Positions 23,563-34,420 of a stretch of 64,000 nt of DNA are shown piece by piece. The position numbers and the translations under genes were made by a program. The notes below the pieces were generated by a model, which saw nothing but the letters and a program-made list of their open reading frames with translations, did not search any database and had not been told where the DNA came from. Source of the stretch: Euptelea pleiosperma (Eukaryota > Streptophyta > Magnoliopsida > Ranunculales > Eupteleaceae); the NCBI GenBank assembly GCA_035048495.1, contig CM068541.1, forward strand, positions 6,269,929 to 6,333,928. Reading direction: 5' to 3'. Position 1 is the stretch's first letter. The number at the start of each line of letters is the position of its first letter.

Positions 23563-23674
23563 CTCTTTTTAATTCTATGCCCACTTGAACAACAGTGTAG
23601 GGCAATGGTTTTTCATTTAAAAGGACAAGAAGAAAATTTTGCTTTTTATGGCACACAATAGGCCAATTATTGTT

Positions 23675-23945
23675 GAGTAGAACTTTGATGACCGACGTCC
23701 GCCTCAACGTTGTTGATGAACCACATTATGAGCCATGTGGCACTCTTATAGATCACTGACTGTATGAATGTTTGGCTATAGACCAAAAATTAGCATGATT
23801 AGTGATTTCTAAGCGTTGGATTAGAGACGTTTTCATGGGTTGATATTTAACCGTAGAATTCAAGCATTATTTGGAGTACAAAGATCCAAATGTTTGAAAT
23901 CACTAATCAGGCTGATTTTGGTATGTATGTCCGTGTACGGCACTG
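23675..23945. repeat. Family A foldback copy A5, right arm lost
   Basis: The left terminus GAGTAGAACTTTG and the left arm are present, and the homology stops early in the right arm. A family B element starts about 20 bp further on. Confidence 0.6.
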
Positions 23946-23964
23946 CAAGGATCATACTTCTTCT

Positions 23965-24287
23965 CAAGGTTTAAAAATCAGCCGTTATACCGAAAATAAC
24001 GGCCGTTATAATGGATTCGGACCTACCCCGTTACATTACTCACCGTTAAAACGCCCAGAAAATAACGGCCGTTATAACGAAGATAACGACCATTATTTTC
24101 TGAAAAAAATGTGAAAAAATGGCTGCTTTTTCCGTTACATTCCATTATTTTCTGTTATTGAATTTCACGCACTTTTTTCCATTTTTTTCTGTTATTTTCC
24201 CATTTTTTGCCCCTGAGCGTTTTTGTCGTTATAACGGAAAAAACAGTAAAGCCCCCAGACCGTTATAACGGTCCCTTTTAAACCTTG
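23965..24287. mobile_element. Family B MITE with perfect 8-bp target duplication
   Basis: The termini are CAAGGTTTAAA and TTTTAAACCTTG. The identical 8-mers cttcttct lie at 23957-23964 and 24288-24295. The interior is made of repeated 'aacggccgttataa' palindromes. Confidence 0.75.
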
Positions 24288-24900
24288 CTTCTTCTCTCAT
24301 TTTTTTTTTTTTTTTTAATTTTCTAGTGAGATTTGAGTCCATTGACTCCACACAAAGTGCAGCGTGGGCCATAGTTTAGATTGGATAAGACATTAAACAG
24401 TGGATGCAATAATTGGGCCGTGGACCATATGTTGAATCGTACTGCTCATGGGCCAACTGATGTTTGTATTTTCGTTAGATAGTCAAACATTGACTATTGA
24501 TCTGGTGGCTATGAACCATCCACTCAATGTCGCTTTTGCTGACGCTAGAGGTGGCTCGTCAAATGGTGCAGACCGCCTATCCCAATTGTGACTGGACATT
24601 GAATTACAAGATTCTTTGTATACCCTGGAGTTGAGCAGCTTGAGCTAAGTTGGGACCCCTAGTCAATGGTTTCTTGACATTTTCCATTTTGTTTCCTTGT
24701 ACGTTTCCATTGCCATTTCTTAATCGTTTCTTGTTTCCTGTGTTACATGAAATTTTTAGGAAGCGTTTCTCATTTTTGTTTCCCGTGTCATTTCTCGCAC
24801 TTGTTTCCTTTCATGCAACCATGGTTCAAGCCCATCTTATCCACCAACAAACTTGTATAGACGGCCAAATCATGTTATCAGATTATGCATTGAATCCCAA
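24288..24900. other. Intergenic, no gene seen
   Basis: It is T-rich with low complexity around 24297-24318. The short open frame across 24650-25072 is T-rich with no recognised domain. Confidence 0.4.
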
Positions 24901-24984
24901 CCCTAGCGTTGAGCTGGCCAGGGGGTTGCAGGGGTGGTTCAGGGGCATTCCCCGAATTTTTTTTCGAAACCCTAGTTTCGTCTC

Positions 24985-25300
24985 GGGGTTATATATACCT
25001 CGAAAAGATTTTCTTATTCTCTTTTTTATGATTAGACATGTTACACCCAAAATGAGTTTTCACCTTAAGTAAATGCAAGAATCCCACAGCCATCCTTGTC
25101 ACCAAACACGGGGGTTATATATACCTCGAAAAGAGGTTCTTACTCTCTTTTTTAATATTTTCACCTTAAGTAAATGCAAGAATCCCACAGCCATTCCTGT
25201 CGCCAAACACGGGGGTTGTATATACCTCAAAAAGAGGTTCTTATTCTCTTTTTTAAGATTTTCACCTAAAGTAAATGCAAGAATCCCACAGCCATCCAAA
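24985..25300. repeat. Tandem repeat, 3 units
   Basis: The word ggggtt, followed by 'tatatacctc', starts at 24985, 25111 and 25212, giving spacings of 126 and 101 bp. Each unit ends in 'gcaagaatcccacagccat'. The upstream 24905-24985 ('gcgttgagctgg', 'gaaaccctagtttcgtct') matches the interior of the element at 9467-9868, so the unit probably derives from an LTR-like repeat. Confidence 0.65.
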
Positions 25301-25573
25301 CACCCTCTTAAGAATACCCGTTTTCAAATCTTGTGCTAGTCTGAGACCCATTTTCAAATCTTATGCTCTTTGAAAAGCGAGGTGGGGTAGGGATGGAAAA
25401 TTACTAATTTGGATCAATTTGTCGCTCAAGGGCAATTTTGTCATTTAATTTGCCAAAAGTAATACCAACTAGACACACTCCCAATCATCTGATTGTATCG
25501 ACCTCTCCCTTCATTTATTAGCCATTCAAATTTTAACACGGTTTAGGACCTCCATCCTCGATTGAACTTAATA

Positions 25574-25725
25574 AGGGCCTGTATGGAAAGATCGTTTTTC
25601 AGGGCCATCCTGTTTTGGGGACAAATTTTGAAAAGTTAAACCCAAAAATAGCGAACACAGGCCAGAACAACTGCACCTGGACTGACCTCTGCTGGCCCAT
25701 TTTTTTGGGTATCCAAACAGGCCCT
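25574..25725. repeat. Small foldback MITE with AGGGCCTG ends
   Basis: AGGGCCTGTATGGA on the left pairs with TATCCAAACAGGCCCT on the right. The ends resemble hAT-type termini, but no clear target duplication was found. 25301-25573 and 25726-26213 hold nothing I recognise. Confidence 0.5.
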
Positions 25726-26213
25726 AATAATTGTAATGGTGAAGGCCACAACATTTGCTTTCCATTGTGGACAAAACTTCTAATCATATGCTCAATTCAA
25801 CAGTGGTGGAATGTGGAGAATTAAGATGATTTATTAAAAAATGGGGAAATGGGGGAAAACCCGTCCCATTTAAACTAGCTTTTCCCAGAAAACTTGTTCC
25901 AGTTTCATACCCAAAGGTTGGACTTTCCAAAAGATTCACGACAAAATGGATGGAAACTTGTTTTCTCAATCTCTCTCACCCACACGCGCAGAATGAACAA
26001 ATGAGTACCCATAGGGCACGGCTTTATGACTAAGATTCTCACCTAATACAAGAGTTAGGGAACCTACATGGCCGTTCGTTCTTTCCCAACTGCTGTCATT
26101 TGATAGTAATGCTACAAATTACAAAAATTTCAAAAAGCTGAATACTAACAAGGTGGCAACTTTAAACAGAACATGGAGAGAATCAGTGTTTACCTAAGCT
26201 GTGAAGCGTTTGA

Positions 26214-29200
26214 TCATAGTTTGACCTCTACATCCACCCCCGCAGGGAGGTCAAGCTGCATCAAAGAATCTATTGTTTGGGCAGTTGGGTAGAGAATATC
26301 AATGAGACGCTGGTGGGTCCGGATCTCAAAATGGAACCTTGCATCTTTGTGCACATGTGGGGATTTGAGCACACAATAGATTCGCTTCTTGGTTGGTAAA
26401 GGTACAGGACCCATGGTCTTCGCATTGGTCGTCCTTGCAGCATCCATTATCTGCTTGCATGAGTCCTCTATCAGGGGCACCCAGTAAGACCTCAGTTTAA
26501 TTCTAATTTTCTGCTTTGGCGCCATCTGAAAACAGAAAGAACATTTCCAGATGAATAACAGGCTAACAATTTTCAAGGCCCAAAAGTAGAAGAGGCAAAT
26601 AAATGGTTCTCATATTCTAAAACATTTTTTTTCTTTCAAAAACATCGAGGTCAAACTTTGCATATTTCACAATAATGACCATAAAAGCTAGGTAATGAAG
26701 GGGACTCGGAACAACCAGGCTATAAACTGACAAATCAAAACATAAAAGGTAAAAAAAAACCTTCTATACGATGTTCCTTAAAAAAAAAAAACAAATTTCA
26801 CGAAATGTCTATAAGGTCTAAGAACCTATGCAAACCAATTTGGTGAAATTATCTGTATACCCACAGCAACAATGCAAACAGTTTTCACATGTGCACAGCT
26901 TACAAAAATAGAAAGACCATGTTCCACAAGAAGCGGACAAGATTATGGACGGAACAAGGTATAAACTTTCGAATGATTCAAATATGCATCATCCAAGTTG
27001 TATTAATCTCGGACAAGAATTCCCCAACTTCCTCTGAAATCCAACTCCTTTTTGGCGGCTTTGTCTTCACCACACTGCTATTCACAGTGCCAACCCAACA
27101 CCTTTTCGGAATTTGCTCTATTGAGAAGAGAACAGAGATACCCATTCTGCCACGAACTTCTTGATTGCCCCACGAATCATTTTGGTAGACTCAGACTTAC
27201 GTTCAAAGACTATATCCTTTTATTCATCATCATCTATGCCTTTTCCCAAATATTTGGGGTCGGCAACATGAATCCTTAAGACTAGATCTATTAATTACTG
27301 CACAAAATATCTCATGGGAAGAAACTGCCCTCTATGGGAAAATGATCCACCAGGAAACTCTTCTCCAATGAAGCCCTTCATATAGATGCATACTCCTTGC
27401 TGGAATCATATTACCCACATCTTTATAGTTGGTGAGCACAAAGTAGAACCTCACAACAGGGACATCATAAGAGGATCAAACAGATAATAGGATTACAATG
27501 ACTTAATTTCCAAATTGTAGAATCGTTGCCAATACTTGTCATGATTTCCTTCTTAAGACAACTAAGAAGGTTGATAAACACTTCTATTTTCATGTGATTT
27601 TTGGTTATGGGGGGTGGGCAGTGAGAAAATAGGTATTATGTGGTGCCAAATTTAAACAACAAAATTTTTCAGGAGAGTAAGCAAGTTGTGGTTTCCAGCT
27701 CCCATAGGCACGCTGAGTAGCTTTCAGGTTAAGTTGTTGAACTTTGTTTTTGCAATTTATAAAGTTTTATTGTGGTGTTATTTATAACGCATTTTTGTGG
27801 TCTAAAAGTTTTGAACCTTAGACCTAATGGTCTCTTGCTTTTTTTCCTTTTGTCTTTTCCTCCTATACTCTAAAAATATATATATATATATATATAAATT
27901 TGAATGAAAATATTGGAGGGAAACTTTAGCCATTTATATTAGTGTGTGCATATTTTTTATGAAACTTTAGTCCGACGTTACTTGGGAAACAAAAAGTTTT
28001 GAGGTTATATTTGAGAGTTGGACCTAATGGATGGAGCCCTTAAGCCTCCCACTTAAAACACACACATGCCACGTCGGGCCGAGCGCGAGTTGTAGGCCGA
28101 AGGTTCTAAATGACTACCTGTTTTTTTATACATAAGTCTTTTGAAATTGTGTGTTTTCAAAACATCACAATTTCTAAAACGTTGCTATACCGTTCCCTAC
28201 TGTTGCTACAACATTTCTATACGATTCATTTTTTGTCTATAAAATTGTGTTTGTGTCCTGAGATAGATACAGAAACACATAATAGAAAGATATCTAGACA
28301 GAAACTCTCTTGTTTCTTTCCCAGACAGAAACTCTCTCAAAAGTTCTTTCATTTTCATTCTAAATTCTTCTAGAGTCGCTAATTTCGAGTTCACCAGATC
28401 CTTGCTAGTGCTAGTAGTTAAAGGATGAGATCATTGAATTCTAGGGGGTGATCGTCAATAGTCTGTCAGCATCTACAACAACATCAGGGGGTGAATATCA
28501 CCTTTAGGACAGCGAGCATCACTCGTGAATCGATCTACAAACTGATAAGTTCATCCTTATTTTTTGTTACTTTCTGATTATACATCTTATATCTTTCTTC
28601 TATTTTTTTTATTTTTTTTGTTATTTTTCTTTGGAATTTCAAATTTCAATGCTTTCTTTCGAACAATCTAAAGGTGATATTACTTTATTACTGAACCAAA
28701 ATGGCCAAAATTAAAAACAATTCCGAGAAACTAGAACTGTTTGATAGAACGAACTTCAAGAGATGGCAGATGAAGATGAAATTTTATTTAGCCACTCCTA
28801 ATCTTGCTTCTTGGTTGATTGATTCTAAACCGAATGTGGAGAATGAAATAGAGCCTGCCAAGATAGAGATTATTCATAAATGAAAAAATTATGATTATCT
28901 CTGCATAAATTTTATGTTGAATTGTCTTGTACCATATTTATATGATGTTTATGTAAACTGTGTATCTACAAAAGACTACAAGAGATGTTAGATAAAAATT
29001 ATGCAACAGAAGATGTTGGTTCTAAGAAGTTTGTAGTAGGAAGATTCTTAGAATATAAGATGAAAGACAATAAATATGTATTGACCCAAGTACATGATAT
29101 TCTATTCATGAACTTCTGGCTAAGGGTTATAAACTCTGTGAGGGGTTCCAAAGTAGCTTCCTCATTCATGGAAGGATTTCAAGAACAACCTTAAATATAA

Positions 29201-30829
29201 GCGGAAGGAGATGGCATTAGAAGACCTTATAGTCTGTCTTCGTATAGAAGAAGAAAGCCAGAACAATGAACTCCAAGAGAAGGCTTCTGAACATAAATTT
29301 AAGGCTAACATTGTAGAAGGAAAGCTTGGGAAGAACCAATAACATAAGCCTAACCATAAGAAGAATGTTGACAAGAACAAAGAGTCCAAGCACAAGTTCA
29401 AGAAGCCCAGGGGGGACTGTTTTGTTTGCGGTAAACTAGGGCACATAGAGAAGTTCTGCCGTGACAGAAAGACTCAAGACAAAGGGAAACAGGTGCAAGC
29501 CCAAGCAAATGTTGTTAAGGATGGAAAATTTTCTACTATGATTTGGGAGGTCAATTTTGTAACGAATGTAACAGATTAGTGACTAGACATTGGTGCTACC
29601 AAGCATATCTGCGGTGACAGAAACACATTTCCTTTCTATGAACCTGTAGGGAATGGAGAATGTCTGTACATAGGTAACCCATCGGCTTCTGAGGTGGTGG
29701 GCAAGGACACTCTCAACTTCACTTTCGAAAATATTCTTACCTTAAAGGATGTACTGCACGTACCTAATATTAAGAAAAACATAGTGTCGTGAGCACCTCT
29801 AAGTAAGAAGGGCTTCAAACTTGTATTTGAATCAACCAAATCTGTCTTAACCAAGGGTGAGACATTTGTTGGGAATCAATCTTGTATAGGGGTATTTAGG
29901 GGTTTTCTTGTTTGGAGGAGGCTGTCTCGACCTCCCGTTTGTTTTGTAGTAGCTCTTTTCTTTCCTCAAGAAAATTTCACCTTGTCAAAATAAATAAATA
30001 AATACTGGCAACCCTGGACATAAGCATTAGAATGCTCTAATAAGAGTCTTCAGATATTTAAAATAGACTTCGGACTTTGGTATTCATTATGAGATGTATC
30101 TAGCATTACTAGAGGGGTACTCTAATGCGAACTGCATGTTTGGAAGACAATTTACTCGGATTATTAGAAACAAGCATTTCCAAATTGAGATATAAACCCC
30201 ATTTTCTATTTCATCAATCTATGTGTACAGTCCAAAGTAATATACTGCCAAATAACTGATTGACAGAAAAACTCTACCCAATTGCTTGTATTTCATGGAA
30301 AAACTCAAAACATAAATAGATAAGTAAGCATAAAGAAACCCAAAACGTTAAACTACGAAAAAATAAGGAAAAATGCAATACCTTGTCGACATCTTCACCT
30401 ATAGCGATCCGAGAAGAACCCGGAATTTCAGACCCTCCAACCTGAAAAAACCAAAAAAAGAAAAAAATATTATCTTTCGCCCCTTTCTAATCCATCCAAA
30501 TCAAACCATAATATAATTAAAACACCACATATTTTAACCTTGTAGCACAATTCAGGCAAATAAAAAGAAAAAAAAAAGTTGCACGAAATACCAACCTCGT
30601 AGTTGGTCAAATCGGATCCATCTAGGGTTTCAAGAGGTGCGTCTATGGTTTCTTCAGATTCAAGAAGCTCTGGTGCAGCAAAAACCCTAGATGAATGAGT
30701 TAATTTCACGGTTTTAGGCTTTAAGACATAAGAGGGTAAAGAGAAGACCGAGGGTTTGTATTTAGACGAAATGTTGGAGTTGCAGAGTGGCAGAAGATGA
30801 AGAGTTGCAGAGATTGAAGAAATAGCCAT
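26214..30829 (-). CDS. RPS10: Plastid 30S ribosomal protein S10, nuclear-encoded, 3 exons
   Basis: Exons are 30596-30829, 30382-30441 and 26214-26525, all phase 0 with GT-AG junctions; the product is 201 aa. Residues 1 to about 50 are Ser/Thr-rich with basic residues and few acidic ones before Glu54, ending near RVFAA, as expected of a chloroplast transit peptide. Residues 99-201 are the full bacterial-type S10 domain, from [15 protein letters not shown] through [17 protein letters not shown] to [13 protein letters not shown]10 sits in the head of the small plastid ribosomal subunit. The acidic linker (residues 54-98) is specific to plant plastid forms. Intron 2 is about 3.9 kb, swollen by an RTE LINE fragment and a copia relic in the opposite orientation. 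Confidence 0.93.
27224..27276 (-). mobile_element. RTE-type LINE 3' tip in S10 intron 2
   Basis: A 'tcatcatcatc' tail is followed by 'gccttttcccaaatatttgg' and 'gtcggcaacatgaatcc', matching the 3' tips at 38158 and 45572. It is very short, so dead on arrival. Confidence 0.6.
28701..29878 (+). pseudogene. Ty1-copia gag-protease relic in S10 intron 2
   Basis: The gag start at 28701 encodes a copia-type N-terminus ([19 protein letters not shown]). It is broken by a stop at 28881 and by frame changes around 29190. A retroviral-type zinc knuckle [14 protein letters not shown] is intact at about 29422-29463. A protease core with [12 protein letters not shown] follows near 29585, where the catalytic motif is normally D(S/T)GA. 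Homology stops at about 29878; integrase, reverse transcriptase and RNase H are missing. The upstream 28110-28600 may be leader or LTR remnant, but no LTR pair was found. The relic is antisense to S10. Confidence 0.75.
29879..30003 (+). mobile_element. LINE-like 3' tail joined to the copia relic
   Basis: The stretch 'gtctcgacctcccgtttg', then 'tagtagctcttttctttcct', then 'aaaatttcaccttgtcaaaa' and an aaataaataaata tail looks like the 3' UTR and A-rich tail of a plant L1-type LINE. It abuts the copia homology directly. Confidence 0.4.
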
Positions 30830-31060
30830 TAGAGCTTTGAAGGTGAGTTCGCTCTCTGGCTGTGCAGAGAGAGCTCTGTTGCAGTGTTATCCAAACGGGC
30901 GTTGTACGTTTGAGAGGTGAATAGGTTATGCTCGGCGCACCCCTAGTTCATGTTAGTCGTTGGAACCGAAATATACCAAGATAGCGGATCGAGGAGAGTA
31001 TAAAGTGTTTGGATGCTCGGCCGGAGCTGTCCGTTCCCTAGTTAGCAATTTGGCATGGAT

Positions 31061-31242
31061 CGGGCTCAGGAGCCCCCCTTTTCGACCCCTATTGGGAGTC
31101 GAACTTGGGACCGTGGATTCCGAGAATCCAACAGTGGTTGATAGTGCTGAGCTAGCATTCACTTTTTGTGGATTTTCGAAATCCTCAGTCGTAGTCCGAC
31201 TCCCAAGAGGGGTCAGAAAAAAAAAAGGGTCCTTGGAGGATG
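31061..31242. repeat. Family C foldback copy near S10
   Basis: The left arm 'gacccctattgggagtcgaa' pairs with the inverted 'gactcccaagaggggtca', and 'gattccgagaatccaac' pairs with 'gattttcgaaatcctc'. It lies about 230 bp upstream of the S10 start codon. Confidence 0.6.
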
Positions 31243-32319
31243 AGTCATTTGGCATACAACAAAAATATGTTATAGGAAAAGTTTGAGAATAATTTGGATT
31301 TATCGATTTACAAATTTGGCAAAGAATAAAATAAAAGTACTTACAAAATTTTAAATATACAACACATTTATATTTTTCTTCATTGTATATTTTTTAATGG
31401 GTCGAGATCGGGAGACAAAGGTTGAAACATCTCTTTTAACCGAAACGGTAGAACCATGGATTGAGATCAATCCACCGGCTCCTGCTTTACTTCATTTTCC
31501 TTTAGTTGAGCCAATTTTGAAAACCAAACCGTTGTTTGAAGAGAAAAGGACGAACATTAAATCAAGTATCCATGTGTCGTCCTCTCCTCTCCTCTGCAAA
31601 ATCCTTCCTCTCTCTACGTCGGAGAACCCTGCAACTCCTCTCCTCTCCTCTCATCTGGTTTTCTCCTCTACTCTTATTACCCTACAACTAGGGGTGTCAA
31701 TCCGGCCCTCTTGTAAGAGGCCCCGGCCCTATCCTACCCTTTGAAAGCCCTAAAAAGAGAGTTTTTTTTTGTAAATTTCAAACCCTTAGGGCCGGACCGG
31801 GCCAAAATATGTAAGGCCCTTCTAAATAAGAGTTAGGCCAGGGTCACACTCAAGGGAGCCTGGCCCTACCCGACCCTTAACAAATCACAATGGCCCGACC
31901 CTACCCGGCCCTTAGCAAATCATCTTTGTTTTATTTTTTTTTAAAATTATATTCCATATAACAATGCACCCTAGGTGCCTAGTATATTCAAAATTAAATT
32001 AAGTTATATATTTTTTTTAAACGAAAAAATGGGTTATTCCAAGGTCACCTTTTTTTTAAAAGAAAACATACAGAAGAAATGGGGAAAACCAGTTGACATA
32101 GTCTTCTAGTTTCGTTAGGTTTATGTGTCAGGACGTTATTGATGTTGGACACTACAATTATCCTAAAAAATATATAATTTTGGGCAATTTCCAAATGATT
32201 GAGGCATTCCAAAATTATGATTGACCTAAAATTATTCCTATTTTGAAAAATTTAAGAATGGTTCAAAATCGTTCTAAAATGATTTTTTTCTATTGTAAAT
32301 TTATAATAGGATCGGTCTT
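31243..32319. other. Intergenic with GGCCC-rich tract
   Basis: 31690-31930 repeats variants of 'ccggccctacccgaccctta' after an opening 'ggggtgtcaatc', a known style of degenerate plant repeat. The open frame at 31397-31744 has no recognised domain. The rest is AT-rich and empty. Confidence 0.4.
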
Positions 32320-32605
32320 GGGGGAACCCTATTTTTTGATATTCATTTTGGTATACCCACATGGAAGATGAATCAATGGCTGCTTTTTGGTGGGTATGAT
32401 CTCTATGGTGAGGAGATCACCCCAGCAAAAAATCAGCCTATTCTAGGGCTGCAACTCGGGCGGGTTGGGTCGGGTTGGGAGTCAACCCGAGCCCAACCCG
32501 ATCTTCAATGCTTCGAGCCCGAGCCCAACTTGAGGTCGGGCCTGAGAATCCCAGCCTGAGCCCAACTCGTTCAAGTTGGTCAGGTTTGTCGGGTTGGGAC
32601 ATTAT
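32320..32605. repeat. Family F half-copy (F4) joined to GGGTTGGG-rich repeat
   Basis: 32320-32440 has the family F arm ('tacccacatggaagatgaat', 'tctctatggtgaggagatca'). It breaks off at 'attctagggctgcaactcgg', where a repeat made of 'cgggttgggtcgggttggga' and its complement begins. Confidence 0.5.
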
Positions 32606-33371
32606 TAGACATTATTAATCACGGAACCTCAAAAAACTTTCTTTTCCTATGAAAATTTTCGTGAGAAAATACATTTACTAGGGCTGTTTGATTTTTCAAG
32701 AACGGAAATGAATTCGGGGGCAGAAAACTTTCTTTTCCTATGAAAAATTTTCGTGAGAAAATAAATTTAGGCTAGATTGGCCAAACTACCTTTTGACATC
32801 CATCGCACTTGAAAGGAAGGAAATCGAGTTGATTGCATCCAGAGTGAAACACGTGGACACTTCATTTAATGTTCGTTATTTTACTTGCATCCTTGTTTTA
32901 TTGTTCATTTATTGGGGGGTGTTTGGTAACAAGTTTTACAGTAAAGAGACCATCTTCTTTGTGTAAGGCATGCAAGTGAAAACCAACTTTTTTCGTGGGA
33001 TAACCAATGCTATAAAATCGCAGCAAGGCGCTCAATGCTATGTGCGCCAATGGGTACTCGATTAATTGATACCCAACACTGCCCTCGACTATCCCAGTTT
33101 CGGGACTACCCCAATCAATATCGAATTTAAAACCGATATGATAAAAAACCAAAGTATATACTGGGGTCAATTCTAGATACACAAATACTTGAACCGAACC
33201 CGATAGGAACCAGAATCGACATATATAATAGTGCTGAGAATGTCAAATTTATACAACAGATTGGTGCTCATACCTAAAAGGAGAATTGAATATTTGTCAA
33301 TTTTGGTTTTTGGACCACCTGTTTTAGTACCAAAACCGGAACTAATAAGACCTGGAACCATCATGTACAGG

Positions 33372-33750
33372 GGTCACGGTAAGGGGACACAAATTTTCAC
33401 ACCAATCTTGGTGTACCCACATGGAAGATAAATCAATGGCTAATTTTTGGTGAGATGATCTACTCACCATATAGATCACCCCTACAAAATATCAGCCCAT
33501 TTCGAAATTTCTAACCCCATCAAATGTGAGTTTCAAGTTGATCATAAAAATTAGACGGTCCATAATTCTTCAACTTGTAAACCAGGCTACACATATCAGA
33601 ATGATTTGAATTTTTGTGAGGGTGATCTCCTCACCATAGAGACCATCGTCAAAAAAAATTATCATTCCAAAACTTCTAATTCATATATTGGCCCCTGCCA
33701 AATTTTGGTGTGAAATTTTGTGTTAAAATTTGTGTGCCCCAATCCCGACC
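33372..33750. repeat. Family F foldback MITE, copy F2
   Basis: The left arm 'tacccacatggaagataaat' leads into 'tctactcaccatatagatca'. The right half carries 'gatctcctcaccatagagac', and the ends are 'ggggacacaaattttcacac' and 'gtgtgccccaatcccgaccc'. F3 at 34853 is a near match in reverse orientation. Confidence 0.55.
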
Positions 33751-33837
33751 CCATGTATAGATTGTTGTTACACAAGTATCTAAACTCAGAGACAGGCCTC
33801 GTGCTCGAAGATCTGGATAATAATGGTCTAAGTTCAA

Positions 33838-34213
33838 GAGTAAAATTTTGATGACTGGTGCTGTCAGCGAGGCAGATGACAGCACGCAATGTGGGCCACA
33901 TGACACACTCTTAGAAGACTCTGACCGTATGGATGTTTGTTAAATCCCTAGGTGGACTTACAAACCAAAAATCAGCCTGATTAATGATTTCTAGGCGTTG
34001 GATTGGAATTATTTTTATGGTTTGATTTTAACCGTGCGAATTTGAGCATTATTGGCTATTATTTTAGGTGCAAAGATCCAAAGGTTTGAAATCACTAATC
34101 GATCTGATTTTGGTTTATAGGTCCACCTACGGATTAGAAAAACATCCATGCGGTCAGAGTCCTCTAAGAGTGTGCCACGTAGCTCATAGCAAGCTGTCAA
34201 AAAAGTTTTACTC
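33838..34213. mobile_element. Family A foldback MITE, copy A6, upstream of ADA2
   Basis: Termini GAGTAAAATTTTG and AAAGTTTTACTC are intact, and the arms are inverted over about 130 bp. The 8-mer aagttcaa occurs just outside on the left (33830-33837) and 2 bp beyond the right end (34216-34223), a possible target duplication. The element lies about 200 bp upstream of the ADA2 ATG, so it may touch its promoter. Confidence 0.7.
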
Positions 34214-34380
34214 AAAAGTTCAAATCTAAGCTACTAGGAATCACCAGTCAAGGTGGCCTATCATCCGCTGGTAAGTGGGCCTGACAATTTCCCACGTGGC
34301 ATATTGGGTGGGGACAGCAATCCTCCCACGCAGTTCCTCTGATTTGGACAAACATCCCATCGAGAGTTGCAGAGAGAAAT

Positions 34381-34389
34381 CTAGGGTTT
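34381..34389 (+). promoter_or_regulatory. Telo-box-like motif in ADA2 leader
   Basis: CTAGGGTTT lies 32 bp upstream of the ADA2 start codon. This word (AAACCCTAG inverted) is common near transcription starts of plant housekeeping genes. Its function here is inferred from position only. Confidence 0.35.
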
Positions 34390-34420
34390 CCGTTACACAA
34401 GCATTCGTGAGCTAAGGTCG

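Noticed and set aside
24985..25300. CRISPR-like direct repeats
   Set aside because: The units are long, contiguous and have no unique spacers; the host is a plant.
25574..25725. hAT target duplication around the AGGGCCTG element
   Set aside because: No matching 8-mers were found at either side, so the superfamily was left open.
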